A DNA stretch of 7,036 nucleotides, from positions 1 through 7,036 of the forward strand of contig JASFME010000119.1 in NCBI GenBank assembly GCA_050117725.1. Direction: 5' to 3'. The notes under the pieces are model-generated. The model was not told the DNA's origin. It worked only from the letters and a program-made list of their open reading frames with translations, and did no database searches. This document shows, piece by piece, positions 1 to 6,866 of the stretch. Position 1 is the stretch's first letter. Each line of letters opens with the position of its first letter. The DNA is from JASFJH01 sp050117725. Lineage in GTDB: Bacteria > Pseudomonadota > Gammaproteobacteria > AKS1. A program made the translations under genes and the position numbers.

Positions 1-2380
1 GCATGCGCAGGGAGCCGACATCCGGCAGAACCGAGACGGCCTTTTCCTTGGCCAGCCAGGCCACATCTTTGTGTTGCTCGAGGGTCTGGACCGGTTTGTC
101 AGGCAGGCGTGTAACCAGCACGGACAGAGGCAGACTTTGCATGGCACCGTCGGCGACGACCATGACATGGACGGCCTTGCCGATATCAGCAAGTGGTGCC
201 GCCATCAGGCGCGTATACAGCCCGTGCGCCAGTGCCATTGGCACCGGCCGGATATCACTGAGCTGGCTGATGGCATCCGGGGTCAGGTACGTGCGCAGAT
301 CTTTTACCGCGTCAGAAAGTTCAACCGTGCCGATGGCAACACGGTGTAAATCCGCAGAATTCGCCGTAACCGACCAGGCAAAGCCCTGTGTTTCGCCGAG
401 CAGGTAGACCACCAGCGCCTCATCCTTCTTCAACAATTGCTGTACCTGCTTGATGCCCAGTACCGCCGGACGGGCCAGCGCCGCGTATTCCGGAAAACGC
501 TGTTCGATCCGCGCCGTCACTGTGGCGAGTTTTTGCTCGACTTGTTTCAGACTGCTGCGCAGGGCGACTTCGGTGGCAGTGTTACGCTCGGCAGGCGGCT
601 TTTCGATTGCCGCGACCAGCAGTCCATCGATCTCCTGCCAGCGCAACTGCAGTTCCTGTTGTTGCCTGACCAGGCCGGCCAATGGCCCGTTACCGGCAGC
701 AAAACGCTGTGCCATGCGTGACAGGGCGAGTGCCACGTTGCTGGAACGCGCTATCTGTGCCGTGGCAAAACTCTCATCAAGTAATGCCTGCTGCTCAGCA
801 GTTTGTTTGCTTTCCAGCAACCGTGCCACGATATCGACATGCGTGATCGCCGCCTCACGTAACGAGGCAATCTCGTTAATCAATTTCTGCGCCCGCGCAC
901 CACTGTAACGATCAATTCTTTTTTGCATGCCCTGGATCGCGTTGCGTGCAGTATCCAGGCCTGTTTCGAGATCGCCTCGTTCAGCCTGGAGCGCCGCGAG
1001 GTCACCGCTGATCAGGATCAGTTCCAGTCGATCGTCGTTACCAAGGCTGGCGGCCGCACGCAGACCCTGCTGGTAACTCTGCTCGGCAGCATCCTGTTTA
1101 CCCAACATTTGCTGAATATGCGCAATTTCCTGGTGAACCTGTGCAACCGCAACCGAATCACGACCATAGATACCAATCAGCACCTGCAGATATTCCTGCA
1201 GTTCACGCAGGGCCTGTTCTTCCTGTCCCTGTCGCGCCTTGATCACCGCGCGCCAGACAGCTGCACTCATTCGGTAGCGGGTGCGCTCATACTCCGGCTT
1301 TGACCAGATCGCGATCGCCTGGTCGAACATGTTTGCTGCCTCGGCATCTTTCTTCTGCAGGTAATACAGGTAACCAAGATGGTTATAGGTCTCGGCAAGG
1401 CTCAGCGTGCCCGGGGCGAAAAACTTGCGCTTGATCTCGAGCGCCCGCTGCAGGACCTTTTCTGCATCTGCATAACGACCCTGCAGGTAATACATCTGTC
1501 CAATATTATTGAGCAAGGTCGCGATGATCGGGTGCTCGATACCAACCTGGCTTTCGTAGATCGCAAAGCCGCCGCGGTACAGCTCTTCCGCCTCGACAAA
1601 GTCGTGAAGGCCTTTCATGGCGCTGGCCAGTGATACTGTTGACTGCGCGGTCTCGATACTCGCATCACCAAGCAGTTTTTCGCGCCGCTGTAACGCCTGC
1701 CGGTAATAGTCAGCCGCATCGCGGGTCCGGGTCTCGCGAAATGCCAGCTCACCCTGCGCCTGCAGCACACGCGCCTGGATGACCCGTGCCGGCGTGTCGC
1801 TACGATCCTTGACGATGGCACTGGCCATGGCAATCTGCTGTTCCGCCTCGGCGAGTGCGTAACGGTTTGTGTACAGTCGTGCCAGTGCGAGTCTCAATTC
1901 GGTGTTGACCAGGTCATCTGGCTTGAGTATGGCCTTCGCGAGTTGCAGTGCGTTGTGCAACTCGGTGATTGCCTCCTGCTCCTGGCCGAGCTGCTCATAA
2001 GCCTGTGCCAGCTGGTTATGCACCTGCAGGGCTTCACGGCTGTTCGCCGCGTTCCAGGCCGCGAGTTTTTGCAGCACGGTTTGCAGGGTTGCAACCTGTT
2101 CCCCGTAGGCACCCTTGCGTGCCATGAGGTCAGCGTGAACGAGGTAGGCACGGAATTGCAGGGCCGGCGCGGCAGCCTGCATAAATGCCTTGTTATCGAT
2201 CGTCTGTTTTGCAAGCTCCTCGGCCTTGCCAACCAGCTTCGCCTCGTACAGCCTGTTGATCTCGATGATGCGCTGCGTCAGTGGGTCGGCGGTCTGTGGC
2301 GCGGCGATCAGTACGTGACCGAACAGCAACAACAAACCTGTAAGCAGGGGGATGACCTTGTTTATTTTCTTGTTAGGCAT
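1..2380 (-). CDS. Exported TPR-CHAT protein (caspase-like peptidase family), 3' end cut by window edge
   Basis: The frame from the ATG at 2380 is open to the window edge: 793 codons, no stop. Residues 1-27 form a Sec-type signal peptide (Lys4, Lys5 and Lys8, hydrophobic stretch 9-26, likely cleavage near Ala26/Ala27), so the protein should act in the periplasm or outside. Residues about 115-450 are helical TPR repeats; the clearest units are near 203-235, 286-320 and 328-360, with the typical G-x-Y-x-x-A-x-x-x-x-x-x-A-L pattern (for example GRYADAEKVLQRAL at 301-314). Residues 490-640 are a Gln/Glu-rich helical linker. From about 650 the sequence matches the start of a CHAT domain: DEALVVYLLGE, then LYTRLMAAPL at 721-730, VMVVADGAMQSLPLSVL at 739-755 and VSVLPDVGSLR. 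The catalytic His and Cys lie later in this family, outside the window. An in-frame TGA just upstream rules out an earlier start. No cysteine occurs in the visible 793 residues. The gene lies 80 bp after the repeat-protein gene on the same strand. TPR proteins are common, but the CHAT assignment is strong; the substrate is unknown. Confidence 0.92.
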   Translation of the reverse strand, partial: MPNKKINKVIPLLTGLLLLFGHVLIAAPQTADPLTQRIIEINRLYEAKLVGKAEELAKQTIDNKAFMQAAAPALQFRAYLVHADLMARKGAYGEQVATLQTVLQKLAAWNAANSREALQVHNQLAQAYEQLGQEQEAITELHNALQLAKAILKPDDLVNTELRLALARLYTNRYALAEAEQQIAMASAIVKDRSDTPARVIQARVLQAQGELAFRETRTRDAADYYRQALQRREKLLGDASIETAQSTVSLASAMKGLHDFVEAEELYRGGFAIYESQVGIEHPIIATLLNNIGQMYYLQGRYADAEKVLQRALEIKRKFFAPGTLSLAETYNHLGYLYYLQKKDAEAANMFDQAIAIWSKPEYERTRYRMSAAVWRAVIKARQGQEEQALRELQEYLQVLIGIYGRDSVAVAQVHQEIAHIQQMLGKQDAAEQSYQQGLRAAASLGNDDRLELILISGDLAALQAERGDLETGLDTARNAIQGMQKRIDRYSGARAQKLINEIASLREAAITHVDIVARLLESKQTAEQQALLDESFATAQIARSSNVALALSRMAQRFAAGNGPLAGLVRQQQELQLRWQEIDGLLVAAIEKPPAERNTATEVALRSSLKQVEQKLATVTARIEQRFPEYAALARPAVLGIKQVQQLLKKDEALVVYLLGETQGFAWSVTANSADLHRVAIGTVELSDAVKDLRTYLTPDAISQLSDIRPVPMALAHGLYTRLMAAPLADIGKAVHVMVVADGAMQSLPLSVLVTRLPDKPVQTLEQHKDVAWLAKEKAVSVLPDVGSLRM
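2300..2380 (-). other. Sec signal peptide of the TPR-CHAT protein
   Basis: Codons 1-27 encode a short lysine-rich start (MPNKK...K8), a hydrophobic core LLTGLLLLFGHVLIA, and small residues Ala26-Ala27 before Pro-Gln. This is the usual n/h/c pattern of a Sec signal peptide. There is no Cys after the core, so it is not a lipoprotein. An uncleaved N-terminal anchor is the alternative; either way the TPR and CHAT parts would be placed outside the cytoplasm. Confidence 0.8.
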
Positions 2381-2395
2381 TTTTTCTTGTCAAAG

Positions 2396-2428
2396 CAGAG
2401 ACTGCCTGCGTAATGCAGGCAGTCTCTG
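2396..2428 (-). terminator. Perfect 14-bp hairpin between the two genes (attenuator or leaky terminator candidate)
   Basis: Arms 2396-2409 and 2415-2428 are exact reverse complements around a 5-nt loop at 2410-2414. On the minus strand the hairpin starts 32 nt after the repeat-protein stop codon and ends 15 nt before the CHAT start. The bases after it read CTTTGACAAG, so there is no U-run for a canonical intrinsic terminator; the plus-strand side also lacks one. It may reduce read-through, protect the 3' end of the upstream message, or limit translation of the CHAT gene. Structure is certain from sequence; function is inferred. Confidence 0.6.
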
Positions 2429-2460
2429 AATCCATTTCGTATAAAAATGAACCTAGCGCA

Positions 2461-5400
2461 TCACGCGATAGTTGTCGCCACCTGGCTGTCGACGTAAACG
2501 GTCAGCCCGCCGGTAGCGACCGAGGTATAGCTGTTCAGGGTCAGGTCCGGGGACACCGCTACCGTGTCCTGAAACGTCCAGTTGTCCGCCGCATTCAGGC
2601 TCAGCGTATCGCCGGCCTCGCCGAGTACGTAGAACTGGTCGTTGGTAGCCGTGCCCTCGATCGATGCTGCGCTCAAGCTCAGGTTATTCACCACGCCATT
2701 GGTCGTATCCACGACCTCGACACCGGTCAGAGAACTGCCACCCAGGCTGGCAAGGTCAATGCTGCCTTCCTGCAGGAAGTTCAGCCGATCGAACGCACCG
2801 CCGCCACCGTTCAATGCGCCGAAATTCGTATCGATGACACGGAACACATCATCGCCACTGGTCGCGCCCGCCAGCCGGAACAGGTCCTGCGCGAGATCGC
2901 TCTGCACGTACAGTGCCTGGCCACCGCCGCTGACATAAGCATACATGTCCGGCGCATCAGAGAACTGCGCGCGCCCGGCGAGGGTCCACTGCGTGTTGTC
3001 GGTCACATCGATAGCATCGAGCCCGGCATCACCGAGCACGAACACCGCATCGTTGTCGGCACGGTCGACCGTACCGAGATCAAATGTGACGTCCTCGCTG
3101 CTGCTGTTGCGCAGATCGAGGATCTCGATGCCGCTGACAGTCGTGCCCGTACTGAAGTCGACCGTGCGTGTCACGCCGCTCGGTAAAAAACCGAGGGTAT
3201 CCGTGCCGACGCCCGCATCGAGGTTGGCATCGTCCTTGTTTACGAACTGGAACAGGTCATCGCCGGATGTGCCGGTGGCATCAACGAGCACACTGCCGAG
3301 ATTGGTCTCCTGGTAAAGGAACACGGTCTCGCCACCGCTCGCACTGCCCTGGTAAACATGCAGCGCACTCCACGGTCCTGCGGCGTCGACGACACCGAGG
3401 TAGTTCCAGCTGCCCGCATCCGCGAGCATGATGCTGTCTGTGTCATCACCCTGCACGACAAGCTTGTCGTTGGCATCGGTCGCCGCGAGCACGAAGTCGG
3501 CATCAAGGGTTGCAGCGGTGGCAACACCACCCAGGTCGAGTGCCTCGATGTTGTCCACCTTGCTGCCAAGTGCCGTGTAGTCGAGTACGCCGGCCTGCTC
3601 GACCTGCAAGGTATCGGTACCGGTCTTGCCATCGACGAGTGCAAAGCCCAGATCTTCGAGGACGAGGATGTCGCTCGAGGTGCCACCGATATCACCGAGC
3701 GCGCGTACCTCGGGCTGGTTCAGGATCTGGTCCCAGATGTTGACCACGGTTGTACCATCGAGTGACTGGTACTGGTAGAACTGCTTGCCGACAAAATCAT
3801 CGATGCCATCAACATGCGCAATCCACGACCAGTTCGTCGTGATGTCCGACAACACCACCGTGTCGTTGGCATCACCGAGTACGTGGATCTTGTTGTCACC
3901 GTCCGACATCGTTGCCACTGCCGCGACGCTCAGGGTTACCGTGCTCGCACCGGTATGGCCGCGCGCATCGATCACTTCGAGGTTGCTGATCTTGTCGGCC
4001 ACACCGGTCGCGGTGAAATCGTAATTATCCGTGGTGACTTCCAGCCAGTCGGTGTCATCGCTCACCCCGTCACCGCCGTTCAATGCCACGAATGACAGAT
4101 CGGATACAGTAAAGGTGTCATCGCCTTCCCAGCCGCGGTAATAAAGCGGGATTGCCGTGGCCAGTTCACTCTCGACATTGAGCGTGGCCTCGCCCGTCAG
4201 GCCCGGGCGGTAGGCGTACTGCTTGAAGGTATAGCCGGTCAGGTCATCGCTACCATCGACCGTGCCGAGGAAGGTCCAGTTCGTCGCCACATCATCAATC
4301 GCGACGCTGTCAACGCTGTCACCGATGATCGACAGCACGTTGTCGCTGTCAGTCGCGCCCGTCACGAACGCGAGATCCACGGTCGCCGAGTCAATCGTCG
4401 CCGTGGCCGAATTACTCTGCGTGTTGGTGAAATTTATGATCTCGACGTTGGCCAGGTCACCGCCCTCGCCGATAAAACTCTGTGTCTTCGAGACGAGCCC
4501 GCTGTTCAACTCGAGGGTATCTTCACCGGCACCGAAATCGACATCGCCGAACTGCGTGTCCGGTAACTCGTAGGCATTGTTGCCCGAGGTACCACCGGCC
4601 CAGTGCCAGTCCGGGTGATCGAGGATGTCCGCCGAAATGTTGACGTAATAGGTTTCACCACCGTTGGTCGCCGTAAACTGGTACTGGATGTTGCCGAACT
4701 GGTCACGGGTCGAGGGCACAAGTGTGGAGTCCCCGGTCGCACCGACCCCCATGCCCGTACCATCCAGTGTTTGCTTCAGATAGGACGTTTCATCGATGAT
4801 GCCATTGTAGCGCCAACTGCTTGCATCGCTGAACGCGGCGACATCGGCGGCATCACCCGAGATATCCAGGATCCAGACATTGGTATTCAGGTTGACGTTA
4901 TACATGCCGCCGCCGACATCGGTGACCTCGATCATTTCCTCGGTGATGCCCTGCACCGCGGCCTGGTTCAGGTTGATAAAGTTGGTGCCGTAACCGCGTG
5001 CCTCGAGGTGATTGATCTCGTTGACCTTGGTATAGGCATTTGCGCTGACAAGGTCAAAGTCGCCATCCCCCGTGTAGCGCGGGTCGTCGCTTTGTGGCGT
5101 GACCGGCAGGTCGTCGCCCGGCTGGGCCGGGTCGTCGTAGTAAAAGCTCAGCGTGTCGTAATCGTACAGGCCGGTGTTCAGTGACAGGAAATCCGGGTTA
5201 TTGGCGCCGCCGACGGCAACGTGATCATCAATAAAATCAGCCGATACCACGCTGTAGCGCGTCACATTGGTCTGCTGCACCTCCGGCGTGTCGAGACCAT
5301 GCCGCGCATCTGGTGTGTAATAACCACTCTCACCCGGGTACTTCGCAACGTAACCGCTCACCGAGTAATCAATGTCCTGGATATTGGAAATGCCGATACT

Positions 5401-6795
5401 GTTATTGACGGTCAATGCGCCAGTCGCGTCCAGCGAAGCGGCAGTGATGGTACGGTTCGAGGGGTCGGAAACGACGAAACTGTTGATACCGATATCCGCA
5501 TTTTCATCGGTGTTCCAGTAAACACGGATGCCCGCCGCGGCGAGGGTCGCGTTGGCACTGACCAGGCTGGCGACCTGATCGCCACTACTCGCCGAGGAGA
5601 TATCGACGACCACTGCGGCACCGCCGTTGACACCGGTGATCGTGATGCTGAAGCTGTTGTTGGTCAGCAGGTTGGCCTCGGTGATCACGGACGAGGCGGC
5701 ACTGAAACTGCCCAGCCCGGCCTTGTTGCTCGAGGTGCTGTAGCCAATCGGGAAGTAGGACTGTTGCCAGAAGGCAGCATCACTGAAGTCGATGCGGTCC
5801 TCGCGCGGGATGCCGTCGGCGCCGTTCTCGGTCGAGTAGAAATCTACCTGGCCGGCCCCGGCGAACTTGTAGTTCAGCTCCTCGACACTGGTGTTGTAGA
5901 TTCCTTCGAAGCGGATGATTGGGCGGGAACCAACCGGCGAGACAGCTCCACCGGCAAACGCGTCACCCGGCGGGGTGAAGGCATTCGGGTTGGCGCCGCC
6001 CAGGCTGCCGCCAATACTGTCCGTGCCACCGAGGCCGTTCAGGCCATCGACCGGGGCCGTGCCGATAGTCGAGCCGGCTGTGCCACCGAGCGCGCCGAGC
6101 GCACTGCCACCGCCGCCCAGCCCGCCCAGGTTCAGCGATGACAGACCAGCCAACGCGCCGGCATCCGGGCCGGCAGTAGCGATGGTGGTGTCTCCGCCTT
6201 CTGCAATACCACCGCCATCGAGCAAGGTATCGAGCACGGCCGGTGCCGTCTCGGGCTCTGTTGCCTCAAGTTCGAGTGCGGCAAGATCAGCGCTGTCGAG
6301 ATTGGCCAGTTCGGCCTCCTCTGGCAATGGCTCCGCGCCGTCATTATCGGCAGGGGCATCAGCCGGCTGGCCTGCCTCGACACTCGCCACCGTTACGGTA
6401 CCGGTCCACGGCCCGGCATCAGCTATCTGTTGCTGGATCGCTTCCTGCAATGCCGGGTGAGTGGCCTCGAGCATTCCAAGGTAATCGATGAAATCCGGTG
6501 CATCTATCGTGATGATCTCGACATCGGCCTGTGCCACCGCCAGGTCCGGGGGCAACCCCAGGTTCGGTGCACTGGCAAAGTAGCCCATCACGATCATGAT
6601 CCGGCCATCGGCGAGCTTGATTAGCAACAACTGGCCATACTGGAAAAACTCTGCGTCGACCAGCAACAGCGGCGCCAGGCTGTCCGGTAGCGCAAGCGGC
6701 AGATCAGCCAGTGCTACGGTCTGCTGTGGCAATTCGTCATTGGAGGCACCGCCGTCCTGTTTGGCCTGCCCCGATGCTGGTTGATTGTCTGGCAT
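2461..6795 (-). CDS. Giant acidic repeat protein, probable secreted or surface adhesin (type I secretion-like)
   Basis: 1444 residues from the ATG at 6795, ending in TGA at 2463-2461. A GTG two codons upstream (6801) is in frame, but the ATG has the better-spaced AGGGGG. Order of parts: a polar N-terminus 1-27; a hydrophobic-patterned module 28-110 (LLLIKLADGRIMIVMGYFAS around 56-75); an acidic Glu/Ala-rich stretch 140-190; a Gly-rich linker 193-270; a beta-rich region 291-529; and six divergent repeats 530-1444. No Sec signal, no membrane segment and no cysteine is visible. Asp is abundant and Lys/Arg scarce. Single G-x-G-x-D motifs recur once per repeat, but there are no long arrays of RTX nonapeptides. 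These traits fit substrates of type I secretion such as BapA/RTX-like adhesins; that role is inference. The C-terminus (SQVATTIA) coincides with the end of the last repeat, so any export signal must lie within it. First gene of a probable two-gene operon. It could also be an S-layer or matrix protein. Confidence 0.93.
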   Translation of the reverse strand: MPDNQPASGQAKQDGGASNDELPQQTVALADLPLALPDSLAPLLLVDAEFFQYGQLLLIKLADGRIMIVMGYFASAPNLGLPPDLAVAQADVEIITIDAPDFIDYLGMLEATHPALQEAIQQQIADAGPWTGTVTVASVEAGQPADAPADNDGAEPLPEEAELANLDSADLAALELEATEPETAPAVLDTLLDGGGIAEGGDTTIATAGPDAGALAGLSSLNLGGLGGGGSALGALGGTAGSTIGTAPVDGLNGLGGTDSIGGSLGGANPNAFTPPGDAFAGGAVSPVGSRPIIRFEGIYNTSVEELNYKFAGAGQVDFYSTENGADGIPREDRIDFSDAAFWQQSYFPIGYSTSSNKAGLGSFSAASSVITEANLLTNNSFSITITGVNGGAAVVVDISSASSGDQVASLVSANATLAAAGIRVYWNTDENADIGINSFVVSDPSNRTITAASLDATGALTVNNSIGISNIQDIDYSVSGYVAKYPGESGYYTPDARHGLDTPEVQQTNVTRYSVVSADFIDDHVAVGGANNPDFLSLNTGLYDYDTLSFYYDDPAQPGDDLPVTPQSDDPRYTGDGDFDLVSANAYTKVNEINHLEARGYGTNFINLNQAAVQGITEEMIEVTDVGGGMYNVNLNTNVWILDISGDAADVAAFSDASSWRYNGIIDETSYLKQTLDGTGMGVGATGDSTLVPSTRDQFGNIQYQFTATNGGETYYVNISADILDHPDWHWAGGTSGNNAYELPDTQFGDVDFGAGEDTLELNSGLVSKTQSFIGEGGDLANVEIINFTNTQSNSATATIDSATVDLAFVTGATDSDNVLSIIGDSVDSVAIDDVATNWTFLGTVDGSDDLTGYTFKQYAYRPGLTGEATLNVESELATAIPLYYRGWEGDDTFTVSDLSFVALNGGDGVSDDTDWLEVTTDNYDFTATGVADKISNLEVIDARGHTGASTVTLSVAAVATMSDGDNKIHVLGDANDTVVLSDITTNWSWIAHVDGIDDFVGKQFYQYQSLDGTTVVNIWDQILNQPEVRALGDIGGTSSDILVLEDLGFALVDGKTGTDTLQVEQAGVLDYTALGSKVDNIEALDLGGVATAATLDADFVLAATDANDKLVVQGDDTDSIMLADAGSWNYLGVVDAAGPWSALHVYQGSASGGETVFLYQETNLGSVLVDATGTSGDDLFQFVNKDDANLDAGVGTDTLGFLPSGVTRTVDFSTGTTVSGIEILDLRNSSSEDVTFDLGTVDRADNDAVFVLGDAGLDAIDVTDNTQWTLAGRAQFSDAPDMYAYVSGGGQALYVQSDLAQDLFRLAGATSGDDVFRVIDTNFGALNGGGGAFDRLNFLQEGSIDLASLGGSSLTGVEVVDTTNGVVNNLSLSAASIEGTATNDQFYVLGEAGDTLSLNAADNWTFQDTVAVSPDLTLNSYTSVATGGLTVYVDSQVATTIA
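2464..5208 (-). repeat. Six divergent tandem protein repeats (residues 530-1444)
   Basis: Aligned by eye, the C-terminal 915 residues are six copies of one unit: 530-734, 735-887, 888-1037, 1038-1174, 1175-1310 and 1311-1444. Landmarks in each unit, in order: a start like GTSGDDxFxV; a loop like GGxGxDxL; a strand like NIEVIDL; a strand-turn like VxGDxxDxVxLxD followed by a conserved Trp (residues 661, 840, 989, 1130, 1270, 1406); and a closing strand like GGxTxYVxxxL. The first unit is the most divergent, with an insertion after its Trp. The pattern resembles Asp-rich beta-roll or beta-helix repeats of giant proteobacterial adhesins, probably Ca2+-binding, though binding is not shown here. 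Units are too diverged in DNA to count as nucleotide repeats. Confidence 0.82.
5431..5655 (-). other. Possible flagellin hook-IN-like motif within the repeat protein (residues 381-455)
   Basis: The stretch runs from SFSITITGVNGGAAVVVDIS through SGDQVASLVSANATLAAAGI to INSFVVSDPSNRTITAAS. This is the order seen in hook-IN motifs of flagellin-type proteins: a beta strand with GG, a strand ending in Asp-Ile-Ser, an amphipathic helix ending in AAAGI, then a strand, Asn/Asp turn and closing strand. The resemblance is by eye only. A generic immunoglobulin-like or other beta-sandwich domain is an alternative. Confidence 0.35.
5986..6219 (-). other. Gly/Ala/Leu-rich low-complexity linker (residues 193-270)
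   Basis: Residues 193-270 are dominated by Gly with Leu, Ala, Ser and Thr (for example LNLGGLGGGGSALGALGG at 221-238, and repeated GLGG or SLGG). There is almost no charge apart from a few Asp. It follows an acidic Glu/Asp/Ala-rich segment at about 145-190. It probably acts as a flexible spacer between the N-terminal module and the beta-rich stalk. No DNA-level tandem repeat is obvious. Confidence 0.75.
6466..6714 (-). other. N-terminal folded module of the repeat protein (residues 28-110)
   Basis: Residues 28-110 alternate hydrophobic strands and turns: ALADLPLALPDSLAPLLLVD, then QLLLIKLADGRIMIVMGYF, then ADVEIITIDAPDFIDYLGML. The strand-DGR-strand core recalls N-terminal modules of giant type I-secreted adhesins, where an ordered N-terminal domain precedes a linker and can hold the protein in the outer membrane. 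I do not recognise the exact family. No [TPA]AA[GV] LapG-type cleavage site is visible in the following linker (110-290). Confidence 0.45.
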
Positions 6796-6800
6796 TCCCA

Positions 6801-6806
6801 CCCCCT
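6801..6806 (-). promoter_or_regulatory. Ribosome binding site deciding the repeat-protein start
   Basis: The minus strand reads AGGGGG at 6806-6801, then TGGGA, then ATG at 6795-6793. The spacing suits the ATG. For the in-frame GTG at 6801, which overlaps this motif, no purine-rich site lies at a normal distance upstream. The ATG is therefore preferred, giving a protein beginning MPDNQPASGQ. Confidence 0.7.
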
Positions 6807-6812
6807 GCTTGC

Positions 6813-6843
6813 CGGCCGGTTATTTTAATAGATATTTCGGCCG
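6813..6843 (-). promoter_or_regulatory. GC stem with AU-rich loop in the 5' leader
   Basis: CGGCCG occurs at 6838-6843 and again at 6813-6818. The hexamer is its own reverse complement, so the leader RNA can pair into a 6-bp all-GC stem with a 19-nt AU-rich loop. The stem ends 6 nt before the AGGGGG ribosome binding site, so it could influence ribosome access. The short stem could be chance. Confidence 0.35.
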
Positions 6844-6866
6844 TTTTTTTTCTAAATAGTTAGTTA

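Noticed and set aside
1402..2232. Short minus-strand frames (1402-1599, 1615-1833, 1894-2232)
   Set aside because: They lie out of frame inside the TPR-CHAT gene, which reads through continuously in another frame; products are Arg/Ser-rich shadows.
2429..2460. Separate promoter for the CHAT gene using TATACG on the minus strand
   Set aside because: No -35-like hexamer at 16-18 bp upstream (best about 2 of 6 matches); co-transcription is simpler.
2413..3186. 257-codon plus-strand open frame crossing the hairpin and the repeat-protein 3' end
   Set aside because: Overlaps the last two repeats in antisense, has no recognisable domain, and its start lies within the hairpin loop and stem.
5221..6141. 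306-codon plus-strand open frame opposite the repeat-protein gene
   Set aside because: Antisense to a gene with clear domain structure; the product is a Val/Arg/Asp-rich shadow without motifs, ribosome binding site or promoter.
6799..6801. GTG start for the repeat protein, two codons upstream
   Set aside because: It overlaps the AGGGGG ribosome binding site that serves the ATG at 6795, and no site of its own is visible.
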